Positions 15,908 to 24,977 of a DNA stretch of 64,000 nucleotides are shown here, in pieces. Made by a program: the position numbers and the translations under genes. This stretch comes from Aequitasia blattaphilus (lineage in GTDB: Bacteria > Bacillota > Clostridia > Lachnospirales > Lachnospiraceae), in contig NZ_JAMXOD010000013.1 in assembly GCF_024721305.1 (NCBI RefSeq), forward strand, positions 1 through 64,000. Reading direction: 5' to 3'. The notes under the pieces were generated by a model. That model ran no database searches, was not told the origin of the DNA, and worked only from the letters and a program-made list of their open reading frames with translations. Position 1 is the first letter of the stretch, and every line of letters begins with the position of its first letter.

Positions 15908-17434
15908 ATGCTATATAAAAAGATGAAAAAAGCAATTGTGTTGTTTGGAATTATTATGTCGCTTAACACCACTAGTCTGGTAGCTGTGGCTGACAATGAG
16001 GAAACACCGGATCCAAGTGTGAAGGGAAGTATTACGGTTCACAAGTTTGGAATAAATAATGAACCGACAGAAGCCGGAGACGGGCTTGAAATTACCGATG
16101 CAGATAAGCTGAAGGAATTTGGAGAACCCTTAGACGGAGTAGGCTTTACCCTCTATATGGTAAAGGATGATTTCGAAATCACTCAATCAACTACTCCGGA
16201 AGAAGCAAAGGCAAATGCCGTAAAAGTGGGAAATGAAGAAATCGCTGAAAATGGAAAAATTGTATTTCCTAATCTGGATTCTGTTCGATACTATGTATTA
16301 GAAGAGACAACACCTCCAGAGGGTGAGTATGCTCCAATGGATATGGTTATTGTATCGGTACCTTACGGTTACACAGGGACTGGTTCTGGCTGGAACTATA
16401 ATGTACATGTATATCCTAAAAATGTAAATATTGAGGAAGTAACCAAGGAGGTTGTAGACGAGGAGATAAAATATTTTGTTGGAGATACGGTTACCTGGAA
16501 AATAAGCGGAAGGATTAATAAGGAAATTCGAAAAGGCGAGGCTGGTTCCTATGAATATGGATACTATCGTCTTGTGGATACCTTGGATTCAAGACTGTAT
16601 TTTACTCCAGGAAGTGAAACGGTGCAGGGAGTGCGCCCGGATGGAACCACAATTCCATTAATAATTGAAAATGATTATATTGGAACCTCTACAAGTGGCA
16701 GTCATACTGTAACTTTTGAGCTGACAGAAAAGGGGATTGATCGTCTCTTGGACGGAGGGGCAGGAAGAATTGAAGTAATTATGGATACAATGATTGGTGA
16801 TACGGCATTTAGTACGAATCCCAATAATGGAAGGATTGAAAATGATGTAACCAAACAATGGAGCAACCATGATGAAACGGAGACAAAGGAAGCAAATCCG
16901 GCAAATAAGCCAGGTATAAATCTTGCCTATGTGGAAATTATGAAGGTGGATCATGAGGATCATGGAATTAAGCTTGATGGAGCCCAATTTAAGATTGCTG
17001 CTTCTTTAAAGGATGCTCAGGACAGGAAGTTTATAAAGAATGACAAAGGTGAAGATTGGGTGGTAACCTCAGGTGCCGACAGCAGATCCGGCGGGGAAGA
17101 GCATGGATTTGGAATTTTTATTGGACTAACAGAGGTAAGTGGGCAGGACAAAGACTTTTATCTTGTAGAGGTAAAAGCACCAAATGCACCGTCTTCTCAT
17201 TCGGATTGGAAGTATGTATTACGCCCAGATGTAATAAAAGTGACGATTCCAGAAGAAGAGCCAGGAGCTACTGTGACGATTGAGAATACAAGAGTAGGGA
17301 AAGACGGTCCCGGGCCAGTGTTTATGCTTCCTATGACAGGAGGAAGGGGGACGATTCTCTTTACTGTTGTAGGAGTGCTTTTGATAGGAGTAGGAGTGAT
17401 TGCTCTTAAGAAAACGAAGAAAGAAAGAGAGTAA
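15908..17434 (+). CDS. Major (backbone) pilin, SpaA/fimbrial isopeptide type
   Basis: 508 residues. It has a signal peptide, then ITVHKFG with the lysine expected to form an intradomain isopeptide bond, an E-box (YYVLEETTPPEGEY), the pilin motif YPKN (169-172) whose lysine links subunits, a second Cna-B-like C-terminal domain (FYLVEVKAPNAP), and the sorting signal LPMTG (474-478). Sortase C would join the threonine of LPMTG to the YPKN lysine of the next subunit. ATG 15908 lies one base after the adhesin stop with AGGA about 13 bases upstream; ATG 15923 is an alternative start. Confidence 0.92.
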   Translation: MLYKKMKKAIVLFGIIMSLNTTSLVAVADNEETPDPSVKGSITVHKFGINNEPTEAGDGLEITDADKLKEFGEPLDGVGFTLYMVKDDFEITQSTTPEEAKANAVKVGNEEIAENGKIVFPNLDSVRYYVLEETTPPEGEYAPMDMVIVSVPYGYTGTGSGWNYNVHVYPKNVNIEEVTKEVVDEEIKYFVGDTVTWKISGRINKEIRKGEAGSYEYGYYRLVDTLDSRLYFTPGSETVQGVRPDGTTIPLIIENDYIGTSTSGSHTVTFELTEKGIDRLLDGGAGRIEVIMDTMIGDTAFSTNPNNGRIENDVTKQWSNHDETETKEANPANKPGINLAYVEIMKVDHEDHGIKLDGAQFKIAASLKDAQDRKFIKNDKGEDWVVTSGADSRSGGEEHGFGIFIGLTEVSGQDKDFYLVEVKAPNAPSSHSDWKYVLRPDVIKVTIPEEEPGATVTIENTRVGKDGPGPVFMLPMTGGRGTILFTVVGVLLIGVGVIALKKTKKERE

Positions 17435-18259
17435 ATGAAAAAAGCTGGACTTCGGAAAATTTTTATCATTACGATTATTGTTATAGGAGTAATTGTATTG
17501 TCCTATCCATTTATCAGTTCATGGTACAATGCATACCGGTTCACTACAGTCGCAGAGGGATATGAACGAAAGGCAGGCTTCTTAAGTGATGAGACTCTTG
17601 AGAAAGAATGGCAGCAAGCAATGGACTACAATCATGCATTGGAAGGGGAACCGGTGGAGGATCCCTTCGTACCAAACAGTGGAAGGGTTCTGCCTAAAAA
17701 TTATTTGTCAACACTCAACATGGATGGGGTCATGGGGAGAATCAAGATTCCAGAGATTGATGTTGACCTTCCGATTTATCATGGAACAAAGGAAAAAAAT
17801 TTAGAAAAGGGCATTGGGCACATAGAAGGAACTGCTTTGCCAATCGGTGGAGAGGATCATACCATCTTAACCGGACATACCGGGCTGCCCAATGCGGTCT
17901 TGTTTACGAAGCTTGATAAGCTGAAAACAGAAAGTGTTTTTTACGTAACGGTATTGGATAAAACATTCGAATACCAGGTGGACAAAACAGATGTGATTTT
18001 ACCAGAGGAGTTTTCTTTTCATGAACTGAAGCATGGAGAGTACATTACTCTGGTTACTTGCACACCCTATGGAATTAACTCTCATAGATTATTGGTTCGA
18101 GGAAGATTGGTTGGGGAGGTTGAGGGTCAAGAGGTTGTGATGAAAGAAAAAAGTAAGCTCTGGATAATCATCCTTGTTTTACTGGTTCTTATTGGATGTG
18201 GCATAAAGATACATCGAGTTTATTGTGAAAGACTTACAAAGATAGAAAATGAAATTTAG
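17435..18259 (+). CDS. Class C pilin-polymerising sortase
   Basis: 274 residues. It has an N-terminal membrane helix (9-30), a C-terminal membrane helix (about 235-255) and catalytic H148 (TGHTG), C209 (LVTCTPYG) and R218 (SHRLLVRGR). The C-terminal helix and the TCTPYGxNxHRLLVRG block are typical of class C enzymes that polymerise pilins. It starts right at the stop of the backbone pilin gene. No signal peptidase or second sortase is nearby, so cell-wall anchoring must use a housekeeping sortase elsewhere. Confidence 0.93.
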   Translation: MKKAGLRKIFIITIIVIGVIVLSYPFISSWYNAYRFTTVAEGYERKAGFLSDETLEKEWQQAMDYNHALEGEPVEDPFVPNSGRVLPKNYLSTLNMDGVMGRIKIPEIDVDLPIYHGTKEKNLEKGIGHIEGTALPIGGEDHTILTGHTGLPNAVLFTKLDKLKTESVFYVTVLDKTFEYQVDKTDVILPEEFSFHELKHGEYITLVTCTPYGINSHRLLVRGRLVGEVEGQEVVMKEKSKLWIIILVLLVLIGCGIKIHRVYCERLTKIENEI

Positions 18260-18422
18260 ACAAGTTGATGATTGTAATTGGAGAGAAAGGATGGTATTCT
18301 TTATTTAACAACTTATTTAATATTCTTAAAGAAGTGAATGAAAAACAAGATTAGGGAATGGTTAAAGGCTGAAAAATCAAGGCGAAAACATAATTAAGAT
18401 GATTAAAAATGGAGACTTGAAA

Positions 18423-19451
18423 ATGAAGAAGACGAGATTAACAGGACAACCCAATACAATGAAACAGGTAAATCAAGGATTGATAAGAAATGCACTTATT
18501 CTTGCAGGGACAGCAACCAGAGTTGAGCTATCAGAGGCGACAAAGGTAAGCCAGCCAACGGTGAATGCAATCATAAAGAAGATGGTGGAGAATGGCGAAG
18601 TAGTTGAGATGGGATATGCATTTTCCAGTGGTGGAAGAAAAGCGATGCGCTACGGATTTAATCATGAACGAAGCTCAGTGGCAGCAGTGATTTTAAACAA
18701 AGAGAGCATGATTTATGAAATTGGAGACTTAAGCGGGAAGTCATTGGAAAAAGAGGTTGTTCCGATTCAAGAGGGGAAGACATATTTGGACAATCTCAGT
18801 GGATTAGTTGAAAAGATATTGGATAAAAGCTTTCATGTAAAGGGGCTTGCAGTGGGAGTGCCTGCGGCGGTTGCCAAGAATGGACAGTTATTTGCAATAC
18901 CTCAGATTCCAGAGCTTGAAGGTGTGAACCTGAAAGAGGAGCTTCAAAAGCAATTTGAAGTGTCAATCAATGTTTTAAACGATATTAACACAGTGGCATA
19001 TGGATATTACCGGAAAGGGATTGACGCGAGAATCGAAGATATGGTTTACATTCATGCAGGGCAGGGTCTTGGAGCGAGTTTGATTGTAAATCAAAAGGTG
19101 GTAAATGGTTTTAGCAGCTTCGCCGGTGAAATTGGTTATATGCGGGTGAATGGTGAAGAGAATGTGGAACAGCTTTTAGCAAAAGAAAATAAGGAATCAA
19201 AGGGAGATATTATGTCCCGAATTGTTGCAAACATTATTTCTATGATTAATCCTCCTTTAATGGTTTTTGGTGGCAGCAATTTTTGTGACGGACTTTTAGG
19301 TGAGATTAAAAAGTACTGTATTGCGAATCTTCCTTCCGGTATGGTTCCGAATCTTATGATTGTGGAGGATGAGGAAAAATATTATCTTGAGGGAGCAATT
19401 CAAGTTGCAATTGACTCAGTCAGAGAGGAAATACGTTTGGTATTGAATTAG
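18423..19451 (+). CDS. ROK-family transcriptional repressor
   Basis: 342 residues. An N-terminal winged helix (RNALILAGTATRVELSEATK, then SQPTVNAIIKKMVENGEVVE) precedes a sugar-binding ROK domain (VKGLAVGVPAAVAKNGQLF, IHAGQGLGASLIVN, GFSSFAGEIGYM). Start ATG 18423 follows GGAGA by seven bases, and the upstream ATG 18399 lacks a ribosome site. It heads a cluster with a barrel enzyme, an ABC importer and a ROK kinase, so it most likely represses that cluster until the sugar binds. I found no convincing promoter in the 163 bases before it. Confidence 0.88.
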   Translation: MKKTRLTGQPNTMKQVNQGLIRNALILAGTATRVELSEATKVSQPTVNAIIKKMVENGEVVEMGYAFSSGGRKAMRYGFNHERSSVAAVILNKESMIYEIGDLSGKSLEKEVVPIQEGKTYLDNLSGLVEKILDKSFHVKGLAVGVPAAVAKNGQLFAIPQIPELEGVNLKEELQKQFEVSINVLNDINTVAYGYYRKGIDARIEDMVYIHAGQGLGASLIVNQKVVNGFSSFAGEIGYMRVNGEENVEQLLAKENKESKGDIMSRIVANIISMINPPLMVFGGSNFCDGLLGEIKKYCIANLPSGMVPNLMIVEDEEKYYLEGAIQVAIDSVREEIRLVLN

Positions 19452-19467
19452 ATAAGGGGAGGAAATA

Positions 19468-20571
19468 ATGAAATACACGGTGCAGTTTTTTACAGGGGGA
19501 TGGAAGAATCCTCTCTATGAAAAAGATGTGATTCTAAAACGCATTATAGAAGTGACGCAATTGTTGGATGTAAAAAGAATTATTATTGGCTGGAATCTTG
19601 AGACGGAAATTTATAAAGAGGTAAAAAAAGCAATAGGGGATGAAATTGAGTTGTATCTTTGGCTTCCGGTTTTTTCTGAGATTGGCATGGTAGAGGAGAT
19701 GAAGCCGGCAATTGATATTTATGGGAAACAGGTCGCGGCTTTTCATCTTCAGGAAGGAGAATCTTTCACCTTCTATTGTCCCTCTGCAAAGGAGAATCAT
19801 CAGAGTATTCTCAAGGTATTTGATGAAAACTTTAAGGACATTGGATTTGACGGAGTGTTTTTGGATAAGATTCGCTCTCAGTCGTTTGTTGCAGGCTTGT
19901 CGGGGGTGATGAGCTGCTGCTGTCACAAGTGTCAGGAACTCTTTTTGAAAGAGGGAGTAGAATTGGATGAGATTCGACAGGCTCTTGCAAAGAAATCCAG
20001 CGGAGAAGTTATGGCTATAGCTGATTATCAGGAGCCACGGGGGATTACATTTGCAGATGAGAAAATCCAAAGGTTTATGAGGGGAAAGCAAGAGATATTA
20101 ACAAGGCAATTGGAAAGCTTGGTTCTAAGCTTTCGCAAGCGTGAGCTTAAAATTGGCATGGATGTATTCTATCCTTTTATGTCTTGGTATGTAGGACAAA
20201 ATATTTATCGGCTTTCACAGTTTGCAGATTTCATCAAACCGATGATGTATCGAAAGACGTGGGCGCCTGCAGGTATGAGCTTTGAATATCATACTATGGA
20301 AGAAGCGCTTGGGTGTAAATTTACTCACAAGGAAATAAGCCCTCAAGATCTGGAAGCTCAAGTAAGGGTACTGGTGGAGCACTGTGATTGCGCTGTTGCA
20401 CCAGGGATTGAGGTGAATTATGACGAGAAAATAGCCCGGACAAGTGAGGGATATATTCAGGAAAGCATTCGTGGGGTTAAAAGTGGGGGAGGTAAGGAAG
20501 TGGTGCTGTCCTGGGATTTGATGAAAGCACCGATGGAGCATTTGATTGGTATCAGTAAGGAAGCTGGGTAA
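19468..20571 (+). CDS. Putative glycoside-hydrolase-like TIM-barrel protein
   Basis: 367 residues, no signal peptide, so cytoplasmic. Beta/alpha-barrel features include DGVFLDKIRSQSF with an acidic residue at a strand end, IGMDVFYPFMSWYVGQNIY, FADFIKPMMYRKTWAP and VAPGIEVNYDE. A cysteine cluster, CCCHKC after the DGVFLD strand, resembles CxCxxC segments seen after the corresponding strand in several hydrolase-like barrels. I do not recognise a named family. Position between the ROK repressor and the importer suggests it acts on an internalised glycoside. Confidence 0.6.
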   Translation: MKYTVQFFTGGWKNPLYEKDVILKRIIEVTQLLDVKRIIIGWNLETEIYKEVKKAIGDEIELYLWLPVFSEIGMVEEMKPAIDIYGKQVAAFHLQEGESFTFYCPSAKENHQSILKVFDENFKDIGFDGVFLDKIRSQSFVAGLSGVMSCCCHKCQELFLKEGVELDEIRQALAKKSSGEVMAIADYQEPRGITFADEKIQRFMRGKQEILTRQLESLVLSFRKRELKIGMDVFYPFMSWYVGQNIYRLSQFADFIKPMMYRKTWAPAGMSFEYHTMEEALGCKFTHKEISPQDLEAQVRVLVEHCDCAVAPGIEVNYDEKIARTSEGYIQESIRGVKSGGGKEVVLSWDLMKAPMEHLIGISKEAG

Positions 20572-20572
20572 A

Positions 20573-22081
20573 ATGGAAAAATTATTAGAAATGCAAGGAA
20601 TCAACAAAAGTTTTTCAGGAGTAGAAGTACTTCGAAATATTGATTTTTTCCTGGAAACGGGAGAGGTTAGAGCATTGCTTGGGGCAAACGGAGCGGGAAA
20701 ATCTACTTTGATGAAAATTCTCTGTGGTGTGTATACCAAAACATCTGGAAAGATTATCATGGAGGGAAAAGAGGTTCAGATTGATCGCCCACAGGATGGG
20801 AAGAACCTGGGAATTGGTATTGTCCATCAAGAATTAAGTATTATTCCAACACTAAGTGTGATTGAAAATTTTTTTCTGGGAAGAGAGATAAAAAAAGGAC
20901 AATTATTAGACCAGAAAAGAATGCGGAAGATCTTTTTTGAAAGCTGTGAGGAGTTTGGATTTTCCATTGAGCCGGATATTAAGGCGGGGAGTCTTTCTGT
21001 AGCCAAGCAGCAGATGGTTGAGATAATGAAAATCCTAAGTCAGGATGCAAGAATCATTATTATGGATGAGCCAACAACTTCTTTGACGAGGGACGAAAAA
21101 AAGAATCTCTTTAACATTATTATTGACTTAAAGAAAAAGGGAAAAACAATTGTGTATATTTCCCACATACTAGAAGAGGTATTTCAATTAAGTGATTATG
21201 CAACCATCATGCGTAATGGAGAGATTGTTGGTACTTATAAAACAGAATCTCTGAATGTGGCATCGATTAGTGAGCATATGTCTGGAGCAAAGTATGTTGG
21301 AAAACAAAGGACTCATTCCTATAAGCAAGATGATAAAACGGCAATTATGAAAGTGGAAAGTTTAAAAAGAAATGGAATCGTGAACAATGTTTCTTTTGAA
21401 GTGCTGCCTGGAGAGGTGGTTGGTTTTGCAGGGCTGGTTGGAGCAGGACGAACGGAAATCGTAAAGGCAATCTATGGCGGAGACCGAAAGGATGCAGGCA
21501 AAATCTTTGTAAAGGGAAGAGAAGTAAAGATTCGTTCCCCGAAGGATGCTATTGCAAATGGAATTGGACTCATTCCGGAAGACCGAAAGGGAGAAGGACT
21601 AATTCTGAAGCAGGAAATATATAAAAATGCTGCTTTGGTACAGTTGAAGAGATTTCGAAAGTTCAAGTTATTGAATGAGAAAAATGAAAAAGTATATGCA
21701 CAGGAGTCAGTTGAAAATCTTTCAATCAAGGTAAATAGTGTAAAAGATGCAGTTGTGAAATTAAGTGGTGGAAACCAACAGAAGGTGGTCATTGCAAAGT
21801 GGCTCAGTCAAAACTTTGATGTACTTATTTTTGATGAACCAACAAAAGGGATTGATATTGGGGCAAAAGAAGATATTTTTCGTGTCATTGAAGAGATGGC
21901 AAAGGAAGGAAAAGGTATCATCTTTATCTCATCGGATCTTGATGAGGTAATACGGGTGTCGGATCGGATTTGTGTCATTCGAGATGGAAAAATAATTAAG
22001 GAAATGGAAAACGACAATGTTGAGCAAAAGGATATTATGAATGCTATTTTGGCGTATACGGATCAGGAGGAGAAGAATTAA
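20573..22081 (+). CDS. Sugar ABC transporter ATP-binding protein (two NBDs)
   Basis: 502 residues, RbsA/MglA type. NBD1 has GANGAGKST and IIMDEPTTSL. NBD2 has the usual lysine-free GLVGAGRTE, the signature LSGGNQQKVVIAKWL and an intact Walker B LIFDEPTKGID, unlike the paralogue at 3923. I start at ATG 20573, two bases after the preceding stop, with AAGGAAG upstream; the frame from 20546 overlaps the barrel gene. It should energise the permease at 22081 with the binding protein at 23041. Confidence 0.92.
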   Translation: MEKLLEMQGINKSFSGVEVLRNIDFFLETGEVRALLGANGAGKSTLMKILCGVYTKTSGKIIMEGKEVQIDRPQDGKNLGIGIVHQELSIIPTLSVIENFFLGREIKKGQLLDQKRMRKIFFESCEEFGFSIEPDIKAGSLSVAKQQMVEIMKILSQDARIIIMDEPTTSLTRDEKKNLFNIIIDLKKKGKTIVYISHILEEVFQLSDYATIMRNGEIVGTYKTESLNVASISEHMSGAKYVGKQRTHSYKQDDKTAIMKVESLKRNGIVNNVSFEVLPGEVVGFAGLVGAGRTEIVKAIYGGDRKDAGKIFVKGREVKIRSPKDAIANGIGLIPEDRKGEGLILKQEIYKNAALVQLKRFRKFKLLNEKNEKVYAQESVENLSIKVNSVKDAVVKLSGGNQQKVVIAKWLSQNFDVLIFDEPTKGIDIGAKEDIFRVIEEMAKEGKGIIFISSDLDEVIRVSDRICVIRDGKIIKEMENDNVEQKDIMNAILAYTDQEEKN

Positions 22082-23025
22082 TGAGGTTGAAAAAGATAAA
22101 TTTAAGAGATTATGGAGTAATTATAGGTTTTGTGGTATTATGCGTTGCCATTAGCATAGCCTCTCCAACGTTTCTAACCAGTAGAAACATACTGAATCTT
22201 CTTCGTCAATCAGCAGTTGTGGGGATTTTATCAGCAGGGATGACATTGGTTATTATATCGGGGAATTTTGATATTTCAGTAGGCTATATTTGTGGGTGTG
22301 CAGGTGCAATTATGGCTAAGCTTATGTCAATCGGAGTACCGATACCAGCGGCAATACTTGCAGCGCTTTTAGCAGGGGCTGTAATTGGAGTATGCAGTGG
22401 CGTGGCAGTTGCGAAGTTTGGAATTCCATCAATGATTGCGACTTTGGCAACAGGACAGATTATTAATGGTGTTTTGCTATTGGTAACAGGGGGATATCCA
22501 ATTTCCGTCAGCAATAGGGTGCTTGACTTTGTTGGAAAAGAGAGCGTTCTTGGAATTCCGGTTCCAATCTATCTCTTTTTAATCTCGATTATTCTTGTGA
22601 ATTTTATTTTAAAAAAGCTCGTAACGGGGCGGCATATTTATTCCGTTGGTGGCAATGATGAGGCCAGTCGATTAAGTGGTGTAAGTGTAAATAAGATTAA
22701 GATTATTGTCTTTGTTATAAGCTCTATGCTGGCAGCATTTTCAGGTGTGGTTTTAACAGCCAGAGTTGGAACTGCTACGGCAACAGCTGGAGTTGGGTAT
22801 GAGTTAGACGCTATTGCAGCGGTGGTGATAGGAGGAACAAATGTAGCAGGTGGAGAAGGAAATGCATGGAAGACAATAGTCGGGGTATTGTTTATGAGTG
22901 TAATTGCCAATAGCTTTAATCTGCTGGAAGTACATGTTTATTTCCAATTTATTTTCAAGGGTCTAATCATTTTGTTTGCAGTAGGGTTTGATAGTTACAA
23001 CAGAATTAAAAGAGGTAAAAACTAA
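22081..23025 (+). CDS. Sugar ABC transporter permease (RbsC-like)
   Basis: 314 residues, multi-pass, with SAGMTLVIISGNFDISVGYI, a coupling loop HIYSVGGNDEASRLSGVSVN and VVIGGTNVAGGEG. Its ATG overlaps the TAA of the ATPase gene by one base. As the only permease here it probably works as a homodimer, as in the ribose system. The imported compound is likely a monosaccharide or small glycoside. Confidence 0.92.
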   Translation: MRLKKINLRDYGVIIGFVVLCVAISIASPTFLTSRNILNLLRQSAVVGILSAGMTLVIISGNFDISVGYICGCAGAIMAKLMSIGVPIPAAILAALLAGAVIGVCSGVAVAKFGIPSMIATLATGQIINGVLLLVTGGYPISVSNRVLDFVGKESVLGIPVPIYLFLISIILVNFILKKLVTGRHIYSVGGNDEASRLSGVSVNKIKIIVFVISSMLAAFSGVVLTARVGTATATAGVGYELDAIAAVVIGGTNVAGGEGNAWKTIVGVLFMSVIANSFNLLEVHVYFQFIFKGLIILFAVGFDSYNRIKRGKN

Positions 23026-23040
23026 TTGGAGGAAAAAAGT

Positions 23041-24018
23041 ATGAAAAAGATGAAACAAGTAGTAGTATTATTAGTGGTATTTGCAATGCTATTGGTTAGC
23101 ATTACAGCGTGTGGCAAAAAGGAAGAATCAAAGGATTCATCCGAGAAAAAAGATGCAGAGTATAATATTGCAGTATTAATCCCCGGATCAGTAGCATATT
23201 TTACTGCAACAAGAGCAGGAGCAGATAAGGCGGCTGAAGAGCTGGGTGTAAAGCTTAGTTACTCTGATGCCAACTGGGACGCGGCAAAGCAGCTCTCTCA
23301 GATTGAAGATGCTATTTCTAAAAATGTAGATATGATTGCCGTATGTGCAGCGGATGCAGAAGGCATTTTGCCGGGAATCCAGGCAGCAAATGATGCAGAA
23401 ATCCCGATTTTAACATTTACAAATGCAGTTGGATCTGATGAATCAGGAACCGTTGATGGTGTGGTATCTTATGTTGGACAAAGTGAAACTGAAACGGGTA
23501 TGCTTTGTGCGGAGATTGCAAAAGAGCTGCTTCCAGATGGCGGGAATGTCGTTTGTATCGAAGGAAAGCCAGGTACTTATCCTCAGATTTACAGAAGCAA
23601 GGGCTTTGAAGAAGGAATTGAAGGCAGCAATCTTAAGGTTGTTTACAATCAAACAGCAAACTGGGATAAGGAAGAAGCAATGTCTATCACAGAAGATTTG
23701 ATTCAAAAAGGAACGGATATTGATCTCTTCTTCTGTCAGGATGATGGCATGGCAACAGGAGTTGGCCAGGTTTTAGAAGAAGCAGGGGTTCGTGATAAAA
23801 TCAAGGTAATTGGACTGGGAGGTTCTATCCAGGGGCTTCAGGCATTAAAAGACGGCTATATGGATGCAAATACGTATATGTCAGCGGAAGAAGAAGGACA
23901 TACGGCTATTGAAACCTGTGTTCGATATTTAAAGGGAGAAGATGTTGAAAAATTAACACTTTTAAAGCAGGTTGAAGTGAATCAAGAAAATGTAGATGAC
24001 TTTAAAGGCGAATGGTAA
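23041..24018 (+). CDS. Sugar ABC transporter substrate-binding lipoprotein
   Basis: 325 residues. The lipobox is VSITAC with Cys24. The mature part has a ribose-binding-type fold: YNIAVLIPGSVAYFTATRAG, NVDMIAVCAADAEGILPGIQ, FFCQDDGMATGVGQVLEEAG and VIGLGGSIQGLQALKDGYM. Start ATG 23041 has GGAGG upstream. The TTG at 23026 contains the ribosome site itself and is rejected. It is the sugar receptor of this second importer. Confidence 0.92.
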   Translation: MKKMKQVVVLLVVFAMLLVSITACGKKEESKDSSEKKDAEYNIAVLIPGSVAYFTATRAGADKAAEELGVKLSYSDANWDAAKQLSQIEDAISKNVDMIAVCAADAEGILPGIQAANDAEIPILTFTNAVGSDESGTVDGVVSYVGQSETETGMLCAEIAKELLPDGGNVVCIEGKPGTYPQIYRSKGFEEGIEGSNLKVVYNQTANWDKEEAMSITEDLIQKGTDIDLFFCQDDGMATGVGQVLEEAGVRDKIKVIGLGGSIQGLQALKDGYMDANTYMSAEEEGHTAIETCVRYLKGEDVEKLTLLKQVEVNQENVDDFKGEW

Positions 24019-24033
24019 GTTGGTGACGGGAAT

Positions 24034-24891
24034 ATGAAATGTTATGTAGCCATAGATATTGGTGGTACAAAAATCAAATATTGCCGGGTGAATGAAGCAG
24101 GAGAAACCAGTGAGGTTTCTTCTGCGGATACTCCCCATGATGTTACAGGGGGGCAGGTGATTTCCTTTTTGCAAAGCATTGTTGAAAAGGTGTGGATTGA
24201 AGGTGTGGAAGGGATTGGGATTTCTACACTGGGGATTGTGGATGAAGAAGGGCGAGTGATTGGTGCCTGTGATAATTTTCCTGAATTACAAAACTTAAAT
24301 ATTAAGAAAGCATTGGAAGACTTATTCCAAAAGCCTGTTTATGTAATGAATGATGTGAATGCGGCGGCTCTTGGAGAAGCATACTTTGGTGCGGGAAAGC
24401 AATTAGACACATTCTATTGTCTGACCTTAGGCACAGGTATTGGTGGTGCTTTAGTTTTAAATAAGAAGGTCTATTTAGGTGCCAATGGTATGGCAGGAGA
24501 GGCTGGTTACTTATGGAATCATGAAAATGAACGTTATGAAGAGAAGGCTTCAGTAAAAGCTTTTTTAGAACAAATTGATGAACAGGACAAAGGGGATTTA
24601 GGGCTTCATGTATTTGATAGTCTCATAAAAGGGGAAGAACGATACAAGACACTTTTTCAGGAGTGGATTGAGAAGGTGTCGGAAGGGATTAAGGATATTA
24701 TCTATATCATAGATCCCGGAGTCATTATTATAGGTGGTGGGATATCGGAAAGAGGCCGATTTCTAACGGATGCGGTACAAGAGTCTTTGGAGAGACAGAT
24801 AATGCCGGATTTTAAGGGGAAAACAAAAATAATTCCTGCCAAGCATTATAATATGGCAAATCTTCTTGGGGCGATATCTCCATTTGTATAG
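24034..24891 (+). CDS. ROK-family sugar kinase
   Basis: 285 residues. It has an ATP-binding DIGGTKIKYCRV at the N-terminus, VMNDVNAAALGEAYFGAG with the catalytic aspartate, and LTLGTGIGGALVLNKKVYLG. The zinc-binding CxCGxxGCxE block found in many ROK kinases is absent; GANGMAGEAGYLW is followed directly by non-cysteine sequence. It would phosphorylate the sugar released or imported by this cluster. It is the last gene before a bidirectional terminator. Confidence 0.87.
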   Translation: MKCYVAIDIGGTKIKYCRVNEAGETSEVSSADTPHDVTGGQVISFLQSIVEKVWIEGVEGIGISTLGIVDEEGRVIGACDNFPELQNLNIKKALEDLFQKPVYVMNDVNAAALGEAYFGAGKQLDTFYCLTLGTGIGGALVLNKKVYLGANGMAGEAGYLWNHENERYEEKASVKAFLEQIDEQDKGDLGLHVFDSLIKGEERYKTLFQEWIEKVSEGIKDIIYIIDPGVIIIGGGISERGRFLTDAVQESLERQIMPDFKGKTKIIPAKHYNMANLLGAISPFV

Positions 24892-24911
24892 CTTCAAAAT
24901 AAAAGAATTAA

Positions 24912-24966
24912 AATAGCACTTTACCCAAACTATGCAATGCGTAGGCAGTGGGTGAAGTGCTATTTA
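24912..24966. terminator. Bidirectional terminator (ROK kinase / nagB)
   Basis: A 16-bp stem, AATAGCACTTTACCCA with TGGGTGAAGTGCTATT (24912-24927 and 24949-24964, one G-U pair), lies between two convergent genes. A-rich and T-rich flanks are present on both sides. Confidence 0.85.
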
Positions 24967-24977
24967 TTATACTTTAT

